A DNA stretch of 64,000 bases from Betaproteobacteria bacterium (GCA_021298815.1 JAJTHE010000042.1:61024-125023), one strand, 5' to 3'. Numbered from the stretch's first letter, positions 9,138-17,475 are shown. Translations and numbers: made by a program. Notes: generated by a model not told the origin, from the letters alone.

Positions 9138-11792
9138 ATGGTCCAGATCGTCTCCGCACAGCCACCCGACAGCGAACTGGCGGCCGTGCGCCACGCGCCG
9201 CATTCCATCGAGGCCGAGCAGTCGGTGCTGGGCGGGCTGCTGCTCGACAACAACGCATGGGAGCGCATCGCCGACCTGCTCGGCGAGGGCGACTTCTACA
9301 GCGCCGACCACCGCACGATCTACAGGCACCTCGTCAAGCTGGTGGACGAGTCGCGACCGGCCGACGTGATCACGGTCGCCGAGAGCCTGGAGCGCAACGG
9401 CGACCTCGCCAAGGTCGGTGGACTGCCCTACCTGTCGGCGCTGGCCAACAACGTGCCGACCGCGGCGAACATCCGCCGCTACGCGGAGATCGTGCGCGAG
9501 CGGTCGCTGATGCGCGAACTGGCGCGGGTCGGAACCGAGATCGCCGAGTCTGCGTATGCCCCGAGCGGACGTGCGGCCAAGGTGCTTCTCGACGAAGCCG
9601 AGGCCAAGGTACTGGCGATCGCCGAGGCGGGCAAGCGCACGTCGCAGGGCTTCCTCGACCTGAACGCGCTGGTGGCCGAGGTGGTTGAACGCATCGACCA
9701 GCTCCATGCGCGTGGCGACAGCAGCGACGTCACCGGCGTGCCGACCGGATTCACCGACCTCGATCGCGATACCTCGGGCATGCAGGCGGGAGACCTGATC
9801 ATCGTCGCGGGACGGCCCAGCATGGGCAAGACCGCGCTGGCGCTGAACATGGCCGAGCACGTGGCCTTGGTCGAGAAGCTGCCGGTGGTGATCTTCAGCA
9901 TGGAGATGTCCGGCACCCAGCTGGTGATGCGCCTGATCGGTTCGTCGGGACGGCTCGACCAGCAGCGCCTGCGCAGCGGGCGGCTCGAGGATTCCGACTG
10001 GCCGCGGCTGACCAGCGCCATCGGCGCGCTGACCCAGGCGCCGATCCTGATCGACGAGACCGGCGCGCTGACCGCGCTCGAACTGCGCTCGCGTGCGCGC
10101 CGCGCGGCACGCAGCTTCGGCGGCCGCCTCGGTCTGATCGTGATCGACTACCTGCAGCTGATGAGCTCCAGCGGCAGCGAGAACCGCGCCACCGAGATCT
10201 CCGAGATCTCGCGCGGGCTGAAGGCGCTGGCGAAGGAACTGCAGGTGCCGGTGGTGGCGCTGTCGCAGCTCAACCGCAGCCTGGAACAGCGGCCGAACAA
10301 GCGGCCGGTGATGTCGGACCTGAGGGAATGCGTAACCGGCGACACGCTCGTGCTGTGCACCGATGGCAGGCGCGTGCCGATCCGCGACCTGGTCGGCGCG
10401 ACGCCCGAGGTATGGGCGGTCGACGAGGCGCAGCGGATCGTCCCGGCCCGGTCGGATGCGGTGTGGTGCGTCGGCGACAAGCCGGTGTTCGACGTGCACA
10501 CGGCGAGCGGGCGCCGCCTGCGAGCGACCGGTGGCCACCGCGTGCTGACCGGAGACGGGTGGCTGATGGTAGACGCCCTGCAGGCCGGCAGCCGCGTGGC
10601 GCTCGCGCGGGCCGTGCCAGCCCCGAACGTATCGATCGAGTGGCCCGACCACCAGGTCGTCCTGCTCGGTCATCTCGTCGGCGACGGCAGCTACCTGCCG
10701 CACCAGCCGCTGCGCTACACCACCGCCAGCGAGGACAACAGCCAGGCAGTCACCGAGGCAGCGCTCGCCTTCGGTGCGCGTGTATCCCGGCATGCCGGCC
10801 GAGGCGCATGGCACCAGCTGGTGATCGCCGGCAACGGCAACCGCTGGCATCCGGCCGGCGTGGGGCGCTGGTTGCGCGAGCTGGGCCTGTTCGGACAGCG
10901 TTCGCACGACAAGCACCTGCCATCGGAGGTGTTCTCGCTCGGCGACCGGCAGGTCGGCCTGCTGCTGCGCCACCTGTGGGCCACGGACGGCTGCATCTCG
11001 CTGCGCAGCCCCGGGCAGAAGGGCGCGGCCAGGGTCTACTTCGCCTCATGCAGCGAGCGCCTCGCCCGGGACGTGGCGGCGCTGCTGCTCCGGCTGGGCA
11101 TCGTCGCGCGCCTGCGCAAGGTCGTGCAACGAAGCGGGCGACCGGTGTTCAACGTGGATGTCTCGGGCAGCGCCCAGCAGCGCCTGTTCCTCGACCGGGT
11201 CGGCGCGTTCGGGCCGCGGGTGGCACCGGCGCAGGCGCTCGGTGCAAGGCTGTCGTCTGCAGCCGCGAACACGAACGTCGATACGCTTCCGATCGAGGTG
11301 TTCGGGCAGGTGAGAACCGCGATGCGTGCACGGGCCGTAACGCGATGCGGGATGGTCAGCATGCGCGGCACCTCGTATGGCGGCAGTTCGCACTTCCGCT
11401 TTGCGCCGTCGAGGGCGGTGGTTGCCGACTATGCCAGGCATCTCGGTGACGACGATCGTGCGCGAGCGGCCTCGAGCGACCTGTTCTGGGATACGGTGGT
11501 GGCGATCGAGCCGGCAGGCGAGGAAGCGGTCTACGACCTCACCGTCCCGGGGCCGGCGTCATGGCTCGCAGACGGGCTGGTCAGCCACAACTCGGGCGCG
11601 ATCGAGCAGGATGCAGACGTCATCCTGTTCATCTACCGCGACGAAGTCTACAACCCCGACTCCGCCGACAAGGGCACGGCCGAACTGATCATCGGCAAGC
11701 AGCGTAACGGCCCGATCGGCACGGTGAAGCTCACCTTCCTCGGCAAGCACACGAAGTTCGAGAACTTCGCCCCGGTGCCCGGGCGGTTCTGA
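9138..11792 (+). CDS. dnaB: replicative DNA helicase DnaB containing an intein
   Basis: The 884-codon frame is a normal DnaB of 463 residues interrupted by a 421-residue intein (residues 398-818). N-extein: the DnaG-binding N-terminal domain (HSIEAEQSVLGGLL) and the RecA-like motor with Walker A GRPSMGKTALAL near 225 and Walker B LIVIDYLQLM near 333. The motif SDLRE/SGAIEQDAD, in the core helicase domain, is split between E397 and S819. C-extein: 66 residues ending FAPVPGRF. DnaB unwinds DNA 5'-3' at the fork, so splicing must restore it for viability. The frame is intact across both junctions, which argues against a pseudogene. It converges on the PhoH gene with 10 bp between. Confidence 0.96.
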   Translation: MVQIVSAQPPDSELAAVRHAPHSIEAEQSVLGGLLLDNNAWERIADLLGEGDFYSADHRTIYRHLVKLVDESRPADVITVAESLERNGDLAKVGGLPYLSALANNVPTAANIRRYAEIVRERSLMRELARVGTEIAESAYAPSGRAAKVLLDEAEAKVLAIAEAGKRTSQGFLDLNALVAEVVERIDQLHARGDSSDVTGVPTGFTDLDRDTSGMQAGDLIIVAGRPSMGKTALALNMAEHVALVEKLPVVIFSMEMSGTQLVMRLIGSSGRLDQQRLRSGRLEDSDWPRLTSAIGALTQAPILIDETGALTALELRSRARRAARSFGGRLGLIVIDYLQLMSSSGSENRATEISEISRGLKALAKELQVPVVALSQLNRSLEQRPNKRPVMSDLRECVTGDTLVLCTDGRRVPIRDLVGATPEVWAVDEAQRIVPARSDAVWCVGDKPVFDVHTASGRRLRATGGHRVLTGDGWLMVDALQAGSRVALARAVPAPNVSIEWPDHQVVLLGHLVGDGSYLPHQPLRYTTASEDNSQAVTEAALAFGARVSRHAGRGAWHQLVIAGNGNRWHPAGVGRWLRELGLFGQRSHDKHLPSEVFSLGDRQVGLLLRHLWATDGCISLRSPGQKGAARVYFASCSERLARDVAALLLRLGIVARLRKVVQRSGRPVFNVDVSGSAQQRLFLDRVGAFGPRVAPAQALGARLSSAAANTNVDTLPIEVFGQVRTAMRARAVTRCGMVSMRGTSYGGSSHFRFAPSRAVVADYARHLGDDDRARAASSDLFWDTVVAIEPAGEEAVYDLTVPGPASWLADGLVSHNSGAIEQDADVILFIYRDEVYNPDSADKGTAELIIGKQRNGPIGTVKLTFLGKHTKFENFAPVPGRF
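10329..11591 (+). mobile_element. DnaB intein with LAGLIDADG homing endonuclease
   Basis: A 421-residue in-frame insertion with every intein block. Block A: C1-VTGDTLVL. Block B: LRATGGHRVLT (TxxH). Endonuclease: two LAGLIDADG-type motifs, LLGHLVGDGSY and LLRHLWATDGCIS, each keeping its acidic residue. Block F: VYDLTVPGPASWLADG. Block G: VSHN, with the penultimate His and terminal Asn. The first C-extein residue is Ser, a valid +1 nucleophile. Splicing and endonuclease activity both look intact (inference). GC-rich codon use resembles the host gene, suggesting long residence or a high-GC donor. Confidence 0.95.
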
Positions 11793-11802
11793 GGCCCCCG
11801 GC

Positions 11803-13239
11803 CTACAGCCGCTCTCCCGCAAAGTCCGCCAGTCGCGACCGCTCGCCGCGCGCCAGCGTCACATGCCCGCCATGCGTCCACCCCTTCATCCGATCAACGA
11901 CGTAGCTCAGTCCTGAACTGCCCTCGGTCAGGTACGGCGTGTCGATCTGCGCGATATTGCCGAGGCAGACCACCTTGGTGCCCGGCCCGGCCCGCGTGAT
12001 CAGCGTCTTCATCTGTTTCGGCGTGAGGTTCTGTGCCTCGTCGATGATCAGGAACTTGTTGAGGAAGGTCCGGCCGCGCATGAAGTTGAGCGACTTCACC
12101 TTGATGCGCGAACGGATCAGGTCGCGCGTGGCGGCTCGGCCCCAGTCGCCGGCATCCTCGTCGGTCTTGTTCAGCACGTCGAGGTTGTCCTCGAGCGCGC
12201 CCATCCACGGGTTCATCTTCTCCTCTTCGGTGCCCGGCAGGAAACCGATGTCCTCGCCCACCGGCACGGTCACCCGGGTCATGATGATCTCGGAGTAGAG
12301 CTTCTCCTCCAGCGTCTGCGCGAGGCCGGCGGCCAGCGTGAGCAGGGTCTTTCCGGTGCCGGCCTGCCCGAGCAGCGTGACGCAGTCGATGTCCGGGTTC
12401 ATCAGCAGGTTCAGCGCGAAGGTCTGCTCGCGGTTGCGCGCGACCACGCCCCAGATGCTGTGTTTCTGGTGCGAGTAGTCGCGGATGGTCTGCAGGATCG
12501 CGGTCTTGCCCGACTGTTCCTTCACGATCGCATGGAATGGACGCTCGGCTTCGATCCAGACGAATTCGTTCACGGCGAACGTCGCGCACAGGGGGCCGCG
12601 CACGCGGTAGAAGGTGTTGCCCGCCTGCTGCCACGATTCCATTTCCTTGCCGTGCTTCTCCCAGAAGTCGGCCGGCAGTTCGCGTACGCCGGTGTAGAGC
12701 AGGTCGGTGTCTTCCAGGACCTTGTCGTTGAAGTAGTCCTCGGCGGCGAGCCCCAGCGCGCGCGCCTTGATCCGCATGTTGATGTCCTTGCTGACCAGGA
12801 TCACCTGCCGCCGCGGGTTGCGCTCCTGCAGCGCCTTCACCACCGCGAGGATCTGGTTGTCCGCCTTGCCGCTGGCCGGGATCGAGGTCGGCAGCGTCGT
12901 CTCCAGCGCCTCGGTCTGCAGCATCAGGTGTCCGGTCCCCTGGCGGATGCCGGTATCGGTGAGCGGGATGCCGGCGCCGAGGTCGACGCCCGGAGAACGC
13001 GCGATCACTTCCTCGAGGTAGCGGCTGGCCTGCCGGGCGTTGCGCGCGACCTCGGTCATGCCCTTCTTGTGGTCGTCGAGTTCCTCCAGCGTGATCATGG
13101 GCAGGAACACGTCGTGTTCCTCGAACCGGAACAGGCTGGTCGGGTCGTGCATCAGCACGTTGGTGTCGACCACGAACAGCTTGGTCGAGTGCAGCCTGGT
13201 GACGCTGGTCTGTCCGGCCGGCTTCGTGCGCTGGATCAT
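11803..13239 (-). CDS. PIN domain-PhoH family ATPase (PhoH2/YlaK-like)
   Basis: A 478-aa protein. The N-terminal PIN-type nuclease domain (FVVDTNVLMHDP, then ITLEELDDHKKG, then VSKDINMRIKA) keeps its acidic residues. The C-terminal PhoH P-loop ATPase has Walker A GQAGTGKT near 290 and Walker B FLIIDEAQN. PIN-PhoH proteins act on RNA as ATP-dependent unwinding nucleases in studied cases. The ATG at 13239 is chosen because GGGAG stands about 6 nt upstream; the 42 extra upstream codons have no family similarity. Possible physiological role: RNA turnover or toxin-like control; not determinable here. Confidence 0.92.
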   Translation of the reverse strand: MIQRTKPAGQTSVTRLHSTKLFVVDTNVLMHDPTSLFRFEEHDVFLPMITLEELDDHKKGMTEVARNARQASRYLEEVIARSPGVDLGAGIPLTDTGIRQGTGHLMLQTEALETTLPTSIPASGKADNQILAVVKALQERNPRRQVILVSKDINMRIKARALGLAAEDYFNDKVLEDTDLLYTGVRELPADFWEKHGKEMESWQQAGNTFYRVRGPLCATFAVNEFVWIEAERPFHAIVKEQSGKTAILQTIRDYSHQKHSIWGVVARNREQTFALNLLMNPDIDCVTLLGQAGTGKTLLTLAAGLAQTLEEKLYSEIIMTRVTVPVGEDIGFLPGTEEEKMNPWMGALEDNLDVLNKTDEDAGDWGRAATRDLIRSRIKVKSLNFMRGRTFLNKFLIIDEAQNLTPKQMKTLITRAGPGTKVVCLGNIAQIDTPYLTEGSSGLSYVVDRMKGWTHGGHVTLARGERSRLADFAGERL

Positions 13240-13284
13240 CGAGTCTCCCGGTGTGAGGGCAAGGAATGGAGGGCAGGAAACGAA

Positions 13285-13314
13285 GCGCCCCCAGCGGCAG
13301 GGCCGTGGGGGCGC
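13285..13314 (-). terminator. hairpin between bcp and the PhoH gene
   Basis: GCGCCCCCA and TGGGGGCGC form a perfect 9-bp stem with a 12-nt loop. On the minus strand the right arm is followed by TTCGTTTCC, so it could end bcp transcripts or act as an attenuator 45 nt before the PhoH start. Confidence 0.5.
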
Positions 13315-13385
13315 GGAGAAAGCGATCGGTCTGTGGCCGGGCGTCGGGTCAAGATGGACGCCCATGCGGCATGTGGCCGAGGGTG

Positions 13386-13460
13386 CGACAGCGGCAGGGA
13401 CGACAGCGGCAGGGACGACAGCGGCAGGGACGACAGCGGCAGGGACGACTGGGGCAGGGA
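13386..13460. repeat. 15-bp tandem repeat (four exact copies and one diverged)
   Basis: The unit CGACAGCGGCAGGGA occurs at 13386, 13401, 13416 and 13431 without change. A fifth copy at 13446 differs at two positions. It lies in the 319-bp gap between bcp and the PhoH gene (13240-13558), which otherwise holds only the hairpin at 13285-13314; I see no gene in the gap. A multiple-of-three unit in non-coding DNA of this kind is a likely variable-number locus. Confidence 0.9.
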
Positions 13461-13558
13461 CGGCGGCGGGCGCAGGCGCAGGACGGTGCCGTCATCGCGT
13501 GCGTGTCACCATGGCCGGGTCATCGCGTGCTGCCTCCCATCGGGTCGTCGCGACCACT

Positions 13559-14017
13559 CTACTTCAGCGTGCCGACGAATGCCAGCACCTCGTCGACATG
13601 CCCGGGCACCTTCACGCCGCGCCATTCGCGGGCGATCGTGCCATCGGCCGCGACCACGAACGTGCTGCGTTCGATGCCGCGCACCTGCTTGCCGTACATG
13701 TTCTTCATCTTCATCACGCCCCAGGCGGTACAGGCGGTCTCGTCCGGGTCGGACAGCAGGTCGAACGGCAGGCCCAGCTTCGTGCGGAACGAGGCATGCG
13801 ACTTCAGGCTGTCGCGCGAGACCCCGACGATGGTCGCTCCTGCCTTCCCGAACGCCCTGTAGTGGTCGCGGAAGCCGGCCGCCTCGGTGGTGCAGCCCGG
13901 GGTGTTGTCCTTCGGGTAGAAGAACACCACCACCGGTGCGCCGCGCGCGGCGGCGAGGTCGAAGGTTGTGCCGTCGGTGGACGGCAGGGCGAGCGCTGGG
14001 GCTTTGGTCGCGGGCAT
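13559..14017 (-). CDS. bcp: thioredoxin-dependent peroxiredoxin, Bcp/PrxQ type
   Basis: A 152-aa peroxiredoxin that reduces H2O2 and organic peroxides in the cytoplasm. The peroxidatic motif FFYPKDNTPGCTTEA is intact (Cys near 42). The usual resolving Cys five residues later in Bcp (C-T-x-E-x-C) is Ala here (GCTTEAAGF). One other Cys, in DETACTAWGV, might serve, or the enzyme works by a 1-Cys mechanism as some Bcp proteins do. Arg in GVSRDS and the C-terminal region are normal. Monocistronic in appearance. Confidence 0.93.
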   Translation of the reverse strand: MPATKAPALALPSTDGTTFDLAAARGAPVVVFFYPKDNTPGCTTEAAGFRDHYRAFGKAGATIVGVSRDSLKSHASFRTKLGLPFDLLSDPDETACTAWGVMKMKNMYGKQVRGIERSTFVVAADGTIAREWRGVKVPGHVDEVLAFVGTLK

Positions 14018-14119
14018 CGCATTTCCTCGTTTGCAGGGTCCGAATGCCGGGGTATCCCGGGATGATGGTGGGTGAACATTACAACGCCGGTGCCGGCAGT
14101 GGCAGCAGGCGCCGGTCGT

Positions 14120-15121
14120 TCAGGCCGCACCCGCCGGCTGCGCCGCGGCCACATGCTGTGCGATCACGGCGCGATCGCGCGTCCAGCGATAGTCTGGCAC
14201 CGGCGCCTTCGGCGAGAGGAAGGCCGGGCCCTGCAGCGCGATCCTGCCGGCGCGGCCCGGTACCTCGCCGAACACGATCTCGTGGTGCGGCAGCTGTTCG
14301 GGTTCGAGCCCGTCGCAATAGTCGCGCAGCGACAGCAGTTCGTAGCCCTGCGCCTTCCATCCGGCCAGCAGCTTCTCGAACACCGGCGCGAGCTTGCGGC
14401 CTTCCAGTTCCGCCCGTAATGTGTAGACATGCCCGGTGGCGGGCTGATCGGCGGCGGTGGTCTCGAGCAGCCGGTCGGCGACCGTGTCGAGGGTGATGCC
14501 GTCGTGGCCGACCAGCTCGTCGAGCGTCGGCAGGGTGGTGGGGATCTGCGGACAGGCGATCAGTTCGGCGTTGTAGGTGGGCAGGAAGGGAAAGGCGCCG
14601 CGCGTGTCGGAGCTGTATCCGAAAGACAGCCGCTGGGTGTTGCGCAGCGCATGCAGGTTCATCTGCCAGCCGGCGGCGCCATGGGCACGCGCACGCATCC
14701 CGAACACCTCGTCGAACCGATCGTAGGCAAGCTGCATCTCGGCGCGCGTCCAGCCTTCGCCGGCCAGCGCCAGGCGGTCCTGCCAACGCGCGTGGTCCCA
14801 GCCGTGGATGCCGCATTCGAAGCCGGCATCGCGCACCGCCCGCATCTGGTCCCTGCAGCGGCCGCCGATGTCCGGCCCGGGCAGCAGGGTGCCGTAGAGC
14901 AGGGTGCGCAGGCCGTAGTGTTCGAGCAGCGGGATGCGGACGGCCTTCTTCGTCGAGGTCCGGCGCAGCGCGCGGCGAAGTCCCCGGCCGGTGTGGTCCG
15001 GGCCGAGGCTGAACAGAAAGGTCGCGCCTGCGCCCTCGCGCCTGAGCAGCTCCACCAGCCTGGGCACGCCGTCGCGCGTGCCTTCGAAGGTGTTCACGTC
15101 TACCTTGAGCGCGAGCTTCAT
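14120..15121 (-). CDS. polysaccharide deacetylase family protein (ArnD-like)
   Basis: A 333-aa NodB-fold carbohydrate esterase. The metal-site Asp is in KVDVNTFEGTRDG and the second metal motif is GIHGWDHARW (HxxDH). Length and motifs fit the ArnD branch, which deformylates undecaprenyl-phosphate-Ara4FN for lipid A modification, but no other arn gene is near, so the substrate is open. The ATG overlaps the mnmH stop (ATGA), implying translational coupling to a tRNA-selenation gene, a puzzling pairing. No signal peptide; the cytoplasmic placement fits ArnD-type enzymes. Confidence 0.82.
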   Translation of the reverse strand: MKLALKVDVNTFEGTRDGVPRLVELLRREGAGATFLFSLGPDHTGRGLRRALRRTSTKKAVRIPLLEHYGLRTLLYGTLLPGPDIGGRCRDQMRAVRDAGFECGIHGWDHARWQDRLALAGEGWTRAEMQLAYDRFDEVFGMRARAHGAAGWQMNLHALRNTQRLSFGYSSDTRGAFPFLPTYNAELIACPQIPTTLPTLDELVGHDGITLDTVADRLLETTAADQPATGHVYTLRAELEGRKLAPVFEKLLAGWKAQGYELLSLRDYCDGLEPEQLPHHEIVFGEVPGRAGRIALQGPAFLSPKAPVPDYRWTRDRAVIAQHVAAAQPAGAA

Positions 15122-16179
15122 GTGCAGGCCGACACCAGTGACTGCGCGGCACGGCGCACCGACGCCGCATCGACGCCCGCCAGTTCGATGACGGGTGCAT
15201 CGAGGTGGCCGTTGTAGTTGCGGAACATCGACCGGTCGTAGGCCTGGTCGTAGTGCTGCTCGAGCAGCGTGGAGACGAACAGTTCCCACTGGCCCGAGTC
15301 GACCAGCGCGCGCCAGTGTGCCAGCGTCTCGCCCGGATGCAGGCCACGCAGGCACTGCAGGCGGCCGAGCAGGCGCGGCGCGTCCTGTACCAGGTGGTCG
15401 TATTCGTCCAGCAGCAGCCGGGTGCGCGTGGCCACCGTCGCCTCGACGCGCAGCGTCGGCGCCTCGCGCATGCGGGCGATCAGCGCATCGGGGACGTGCA
15501 GCACGCCGACGCGCTTGCTCTCGGCCTCGACGAACACGGGACGCGCCGGGTCGAAGCCGCGCAGCGCCTGCCACAGCATCGACTCGAACAGCTTCTGCGG
15601 TGGCTGCGGCTCGTCCGGCAGGTCGCCCAGCACCGAGCCGCGATGGCGCGCGAGCGCTTCCAGGTCCAGCACCTGCTCGCCCAGGGCCTCGAGCTCGCGC
15701 AGCAGCCGGCTCTTGCCGCAGCCGGTGCGGCCGCAGACCACGCGGAACGACAGCGCCCCGGGCAGCAGCGCCAGGTCGTCGATCACCCTGCGCCGGTAGG
15801 CCCGGTAGCCGCCTTCCATCTGCACCGCGCGCCAGCCGATCTCGCGCAGCACGTGCACGAACGAACGGCTGCGCTGGCCGCCGCGCCAGCAGTACACGAG
15901 CGGCGTCCACTTGCGCGGCCGGTCGGCGAACGCCGTCTCGACATGGTGCGCGATGTTGCGCGCCGCCAGCGCACCGCCCACCCTGCGTGCCTCGAACGCG
16001 CCCTGCTGCTTGTACATCGTGCCTACCTGCGCACGCTGGTCGTCGTCGAGCACCGGGCAGTTGATCGCGCCGGGCATGTGGTCTTCGGCGAACTCCGAGG
16101 GCGAGCGTACGTCGATCAACGCGTCGAATTGCGCCGGATCGGCAAGTGCAGGGACAGTCGTGCTGACGGGATCGTTCAC
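15118..16179 (-). CDS. mnmH: tRNA 2-selenouridine synthase
   Basis: A 353-aa SelU/MnmH that replaces sulfur by selenium at the wobble uridine of tRNA-Lys, -Glu and -Gln, using selenophosphate made by SelD. The N-terminal rhodanese domain has LIDVRSPSEFAEDHMPGA and the catalytic Cys in VYCWRGGQRS. The second half is a P-loop domain with Walker A CGRTGCGKS near 155. I chose the GTG at 16179 because the conserved N-terminus begins there and total length matches the family; the Shine-Dalgarno is weak. Divergent from selD, which supplies its substrate, with 114 bp between starts. Confidence 0.94.
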   Translation of the reverse strand: MNDPVSTTVPALADPAQFDALIDVRSPSEFAEDHMPGAINCPVLDDDQRAQVGTMYKQQGAFEARRVGGALAARNIAHHVETAFADRPRKWTPLVYCWRGGQRSRSFVHVLREIGWRAVQMEGGYRAYRRRVIDDLALLPGALSFRVVCGRTGCGKSRLLRELEALGEQVLDLEALARHRGSVLGDLPDEPQPPQKLFESMLWQALRGFDPARPVFVEAESKRVGVLHVPDALIARMREAPTLRVEATVATRTRLLLDEYDHLVQDAPRLLGRLQCLRGLHPGETLAHWRALVDSGQWELFVSTLLEQHYDQAYDRSMFRNYNGHLDAPVIELAGVDAASVRRAAQSLVSACT

Positions 16180-16217
16180 GGAAAGCGTACGCGGTGTGGC
16201 AGGCAGCCGCCTGGGCG

Positions 16218-16233
16218 CGGAGTGTACACTCCG
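16218..16233. promoter_or_regulatory. 16-bp perfect palindrome between mnmH and selD
   Basis: CGGAGTGTACACTCCG is a perfect palindrome in the 114-bp divergent gap. It contains a -10-like hexamer TACACT on each strand (16225-16230 plus; complement of 16221-16226 minus), so a dimeric regulator bound here could affect both selenium genes. No matching -35 is convincing. Confidence 0.5.
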
Positions 16234-16293
16234 GGCCGTACCCGGGCCATCCGCAAGCCCCATGCGCAACACCCCGTCGACAGGATCCCCGCG

Positions 16294-17418
16294 ATGACCG
16301 AAGCCGCGCCCAGCCCTTCTGCCAAGGTCGATACCGCATCTGCGGTCGACGCCCGTCCCGTGCGCCTGAGCGAGCTGTCCCACGGCGGCGGGTGAGGCTG
16401 CAAACTCACGCCGGCGGTGCTGAGCGAAATCCTGGCCGCGTCGCCTGCGACGGCGGCGATCACGCGTGCCTTCCCCGACCTGCTGGTCGGCCGCGAGTCG
16501 AGCGACGACGCGGCCGTTTATCGGCTGAACGACAGCCAGGCGCTGATCGCCACCACCGACTTCTTCATGCCGATCGTCGACGATCCGTTCGACTTCGGAC
16601 GCATCGCCGCGACCAACGCGATCTCCGACGTCTATGCGATGGGCGGCACGCCGATCATGGCGCTCGCGCTGGTGGCGATGCCGGTGGCGAGGATCGGCGC
16701 GGCCGCGGTTCAGCGGATCCTCGCCGGCGGCGAGGCGGTGTGCGCGGCCGCGGGCATCCCGATTGCGGGCGGCCACAGCATCGACTCGGTCGAGCCGATC
16801 TACGGCCTGGTCGCGCTCGGGCTGGTGCATCCGTCGAAGGTCAAGCGCAACGATCGCGCGCGGGCCGGCGATGCACTGGTGCTCGGCAAGGGGCTGGGCG
16901 TGGGCATCCTCAGTGCGGCACTGAAGAAGCGGGTGCTGGGCGAGGCCGGATACGCCCGGATGATCGCCAGCACCACCCAGCTCAATGCGATCGGGGCGGA
17001 CCTCGCTGCACGCGAGGCGGTGCATGCGCTGACCGACGTCACCGGCTTCGGGCTGCTCGGCCATGCGCTCGAGATGGCCCGGGGTTCGTCCCTTGCCGCC
17101 TGTATCGACTGGCGGGCCGTGCCAGTGCTGCCCGAGGCCCTGCCGTTCGCGCAGCAAGGCATGGCGACCGGTGCATCGGGCCGCAACTGGCAGAGCTACG
17201 GCGCAGACGTCACGCTGCCTGCCGCGATGCCCGAGTGGCAGCGCAACCTGTTGACCGATCCGCAGACCAGCGGCGGCCTGCTGGTGGCCTGCGACCCGGC
17301 AGTCGCGGACGCGCTGGTCGCCGAGATGCATGCCGCCGGCTTCGCGTTCGCCGCGCGGGTGGGCAGCCTCGAGGCGCCCGGGGCTGGGCAGCCTGCCGGC
17401 CACGTGGTGGTTCGCTAG
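16294..17418 (+). CDS. selD: selenide, water dikinase SelD (selenoprotein, UGA = Sec34)
   Basis: SelD makes selenophosphate from selenide and ATP. The reading frame is 374 codons if TGA at 16393-16395 is read as selenocysteine. That TGA stands exactly at the catalytic Cys position (Cys17 in E. coli): SHGGG-U-GCKLTP, with the essential Lys three residues on. Upstream (33 codons) and downstream both match SelD: SSDDAAVYRLN, ATTDFFMPIVDDPFDFGRIA, GGHSID, LTDVTGFGLLGH, LTDPQTSGGLL. Many SelD proteins carry Sec here. The organism must therefore have SelA, SelB and tRNA-Sec elsewhere. Annotation software would normally truncate it or start it late near 16417. Divergent partner: mnmH. Confidence 0.95.
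16393..16424 (+). promoter_or_regulatory. selenocysteine UGA codon and candidate bacterial SECIS hairpin in selD
   Basis: The UGA (16393-16395) is followed by a stem CTCA(16405-16408)/TGAG(16421-16424), extendable inward by GCC/GGT, with GG (16413-16414) at the tip, 17-18 nt after the UGA. Bacterial SECIS elements sit right after the UGA with G residues in the apical loop; the exact fold here is my proposal. Confidence 0.55.
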
Positions 17419-17475
17419 ACCCTGCGTCTGCGGCGCGCAGGCGCGTCCGCTGGACAGCCGCCCGGGCCAGCGCCT

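Noticed and set aside
10329..11591. Insertion in dnaB as a gene fusion or degraded element
   Set aside because: All intein splicing blocks and both endonuclease motifs are present with correct flanking residues.
13240..13365. N-terminal extension of the PhoH protein by 42 codons
   Set aside because: The extension has no similarity to the family, covers the hairpin at 13285-13314, and the ATG at 13239 has a good Shine-Dalgarno.
13386..13460. CRISPR array or origin iterons
   Set aside because: Units are contiguous 15-mers without spacers, not near cas genes or a replication initiator gene.
16294..16395. selD as a pseudogene or frameshifted gene because of the TGA
   Set aside because: The TGA is at the known Sec/Cys position, the frame is the same on both sides and all other motifs are intact.
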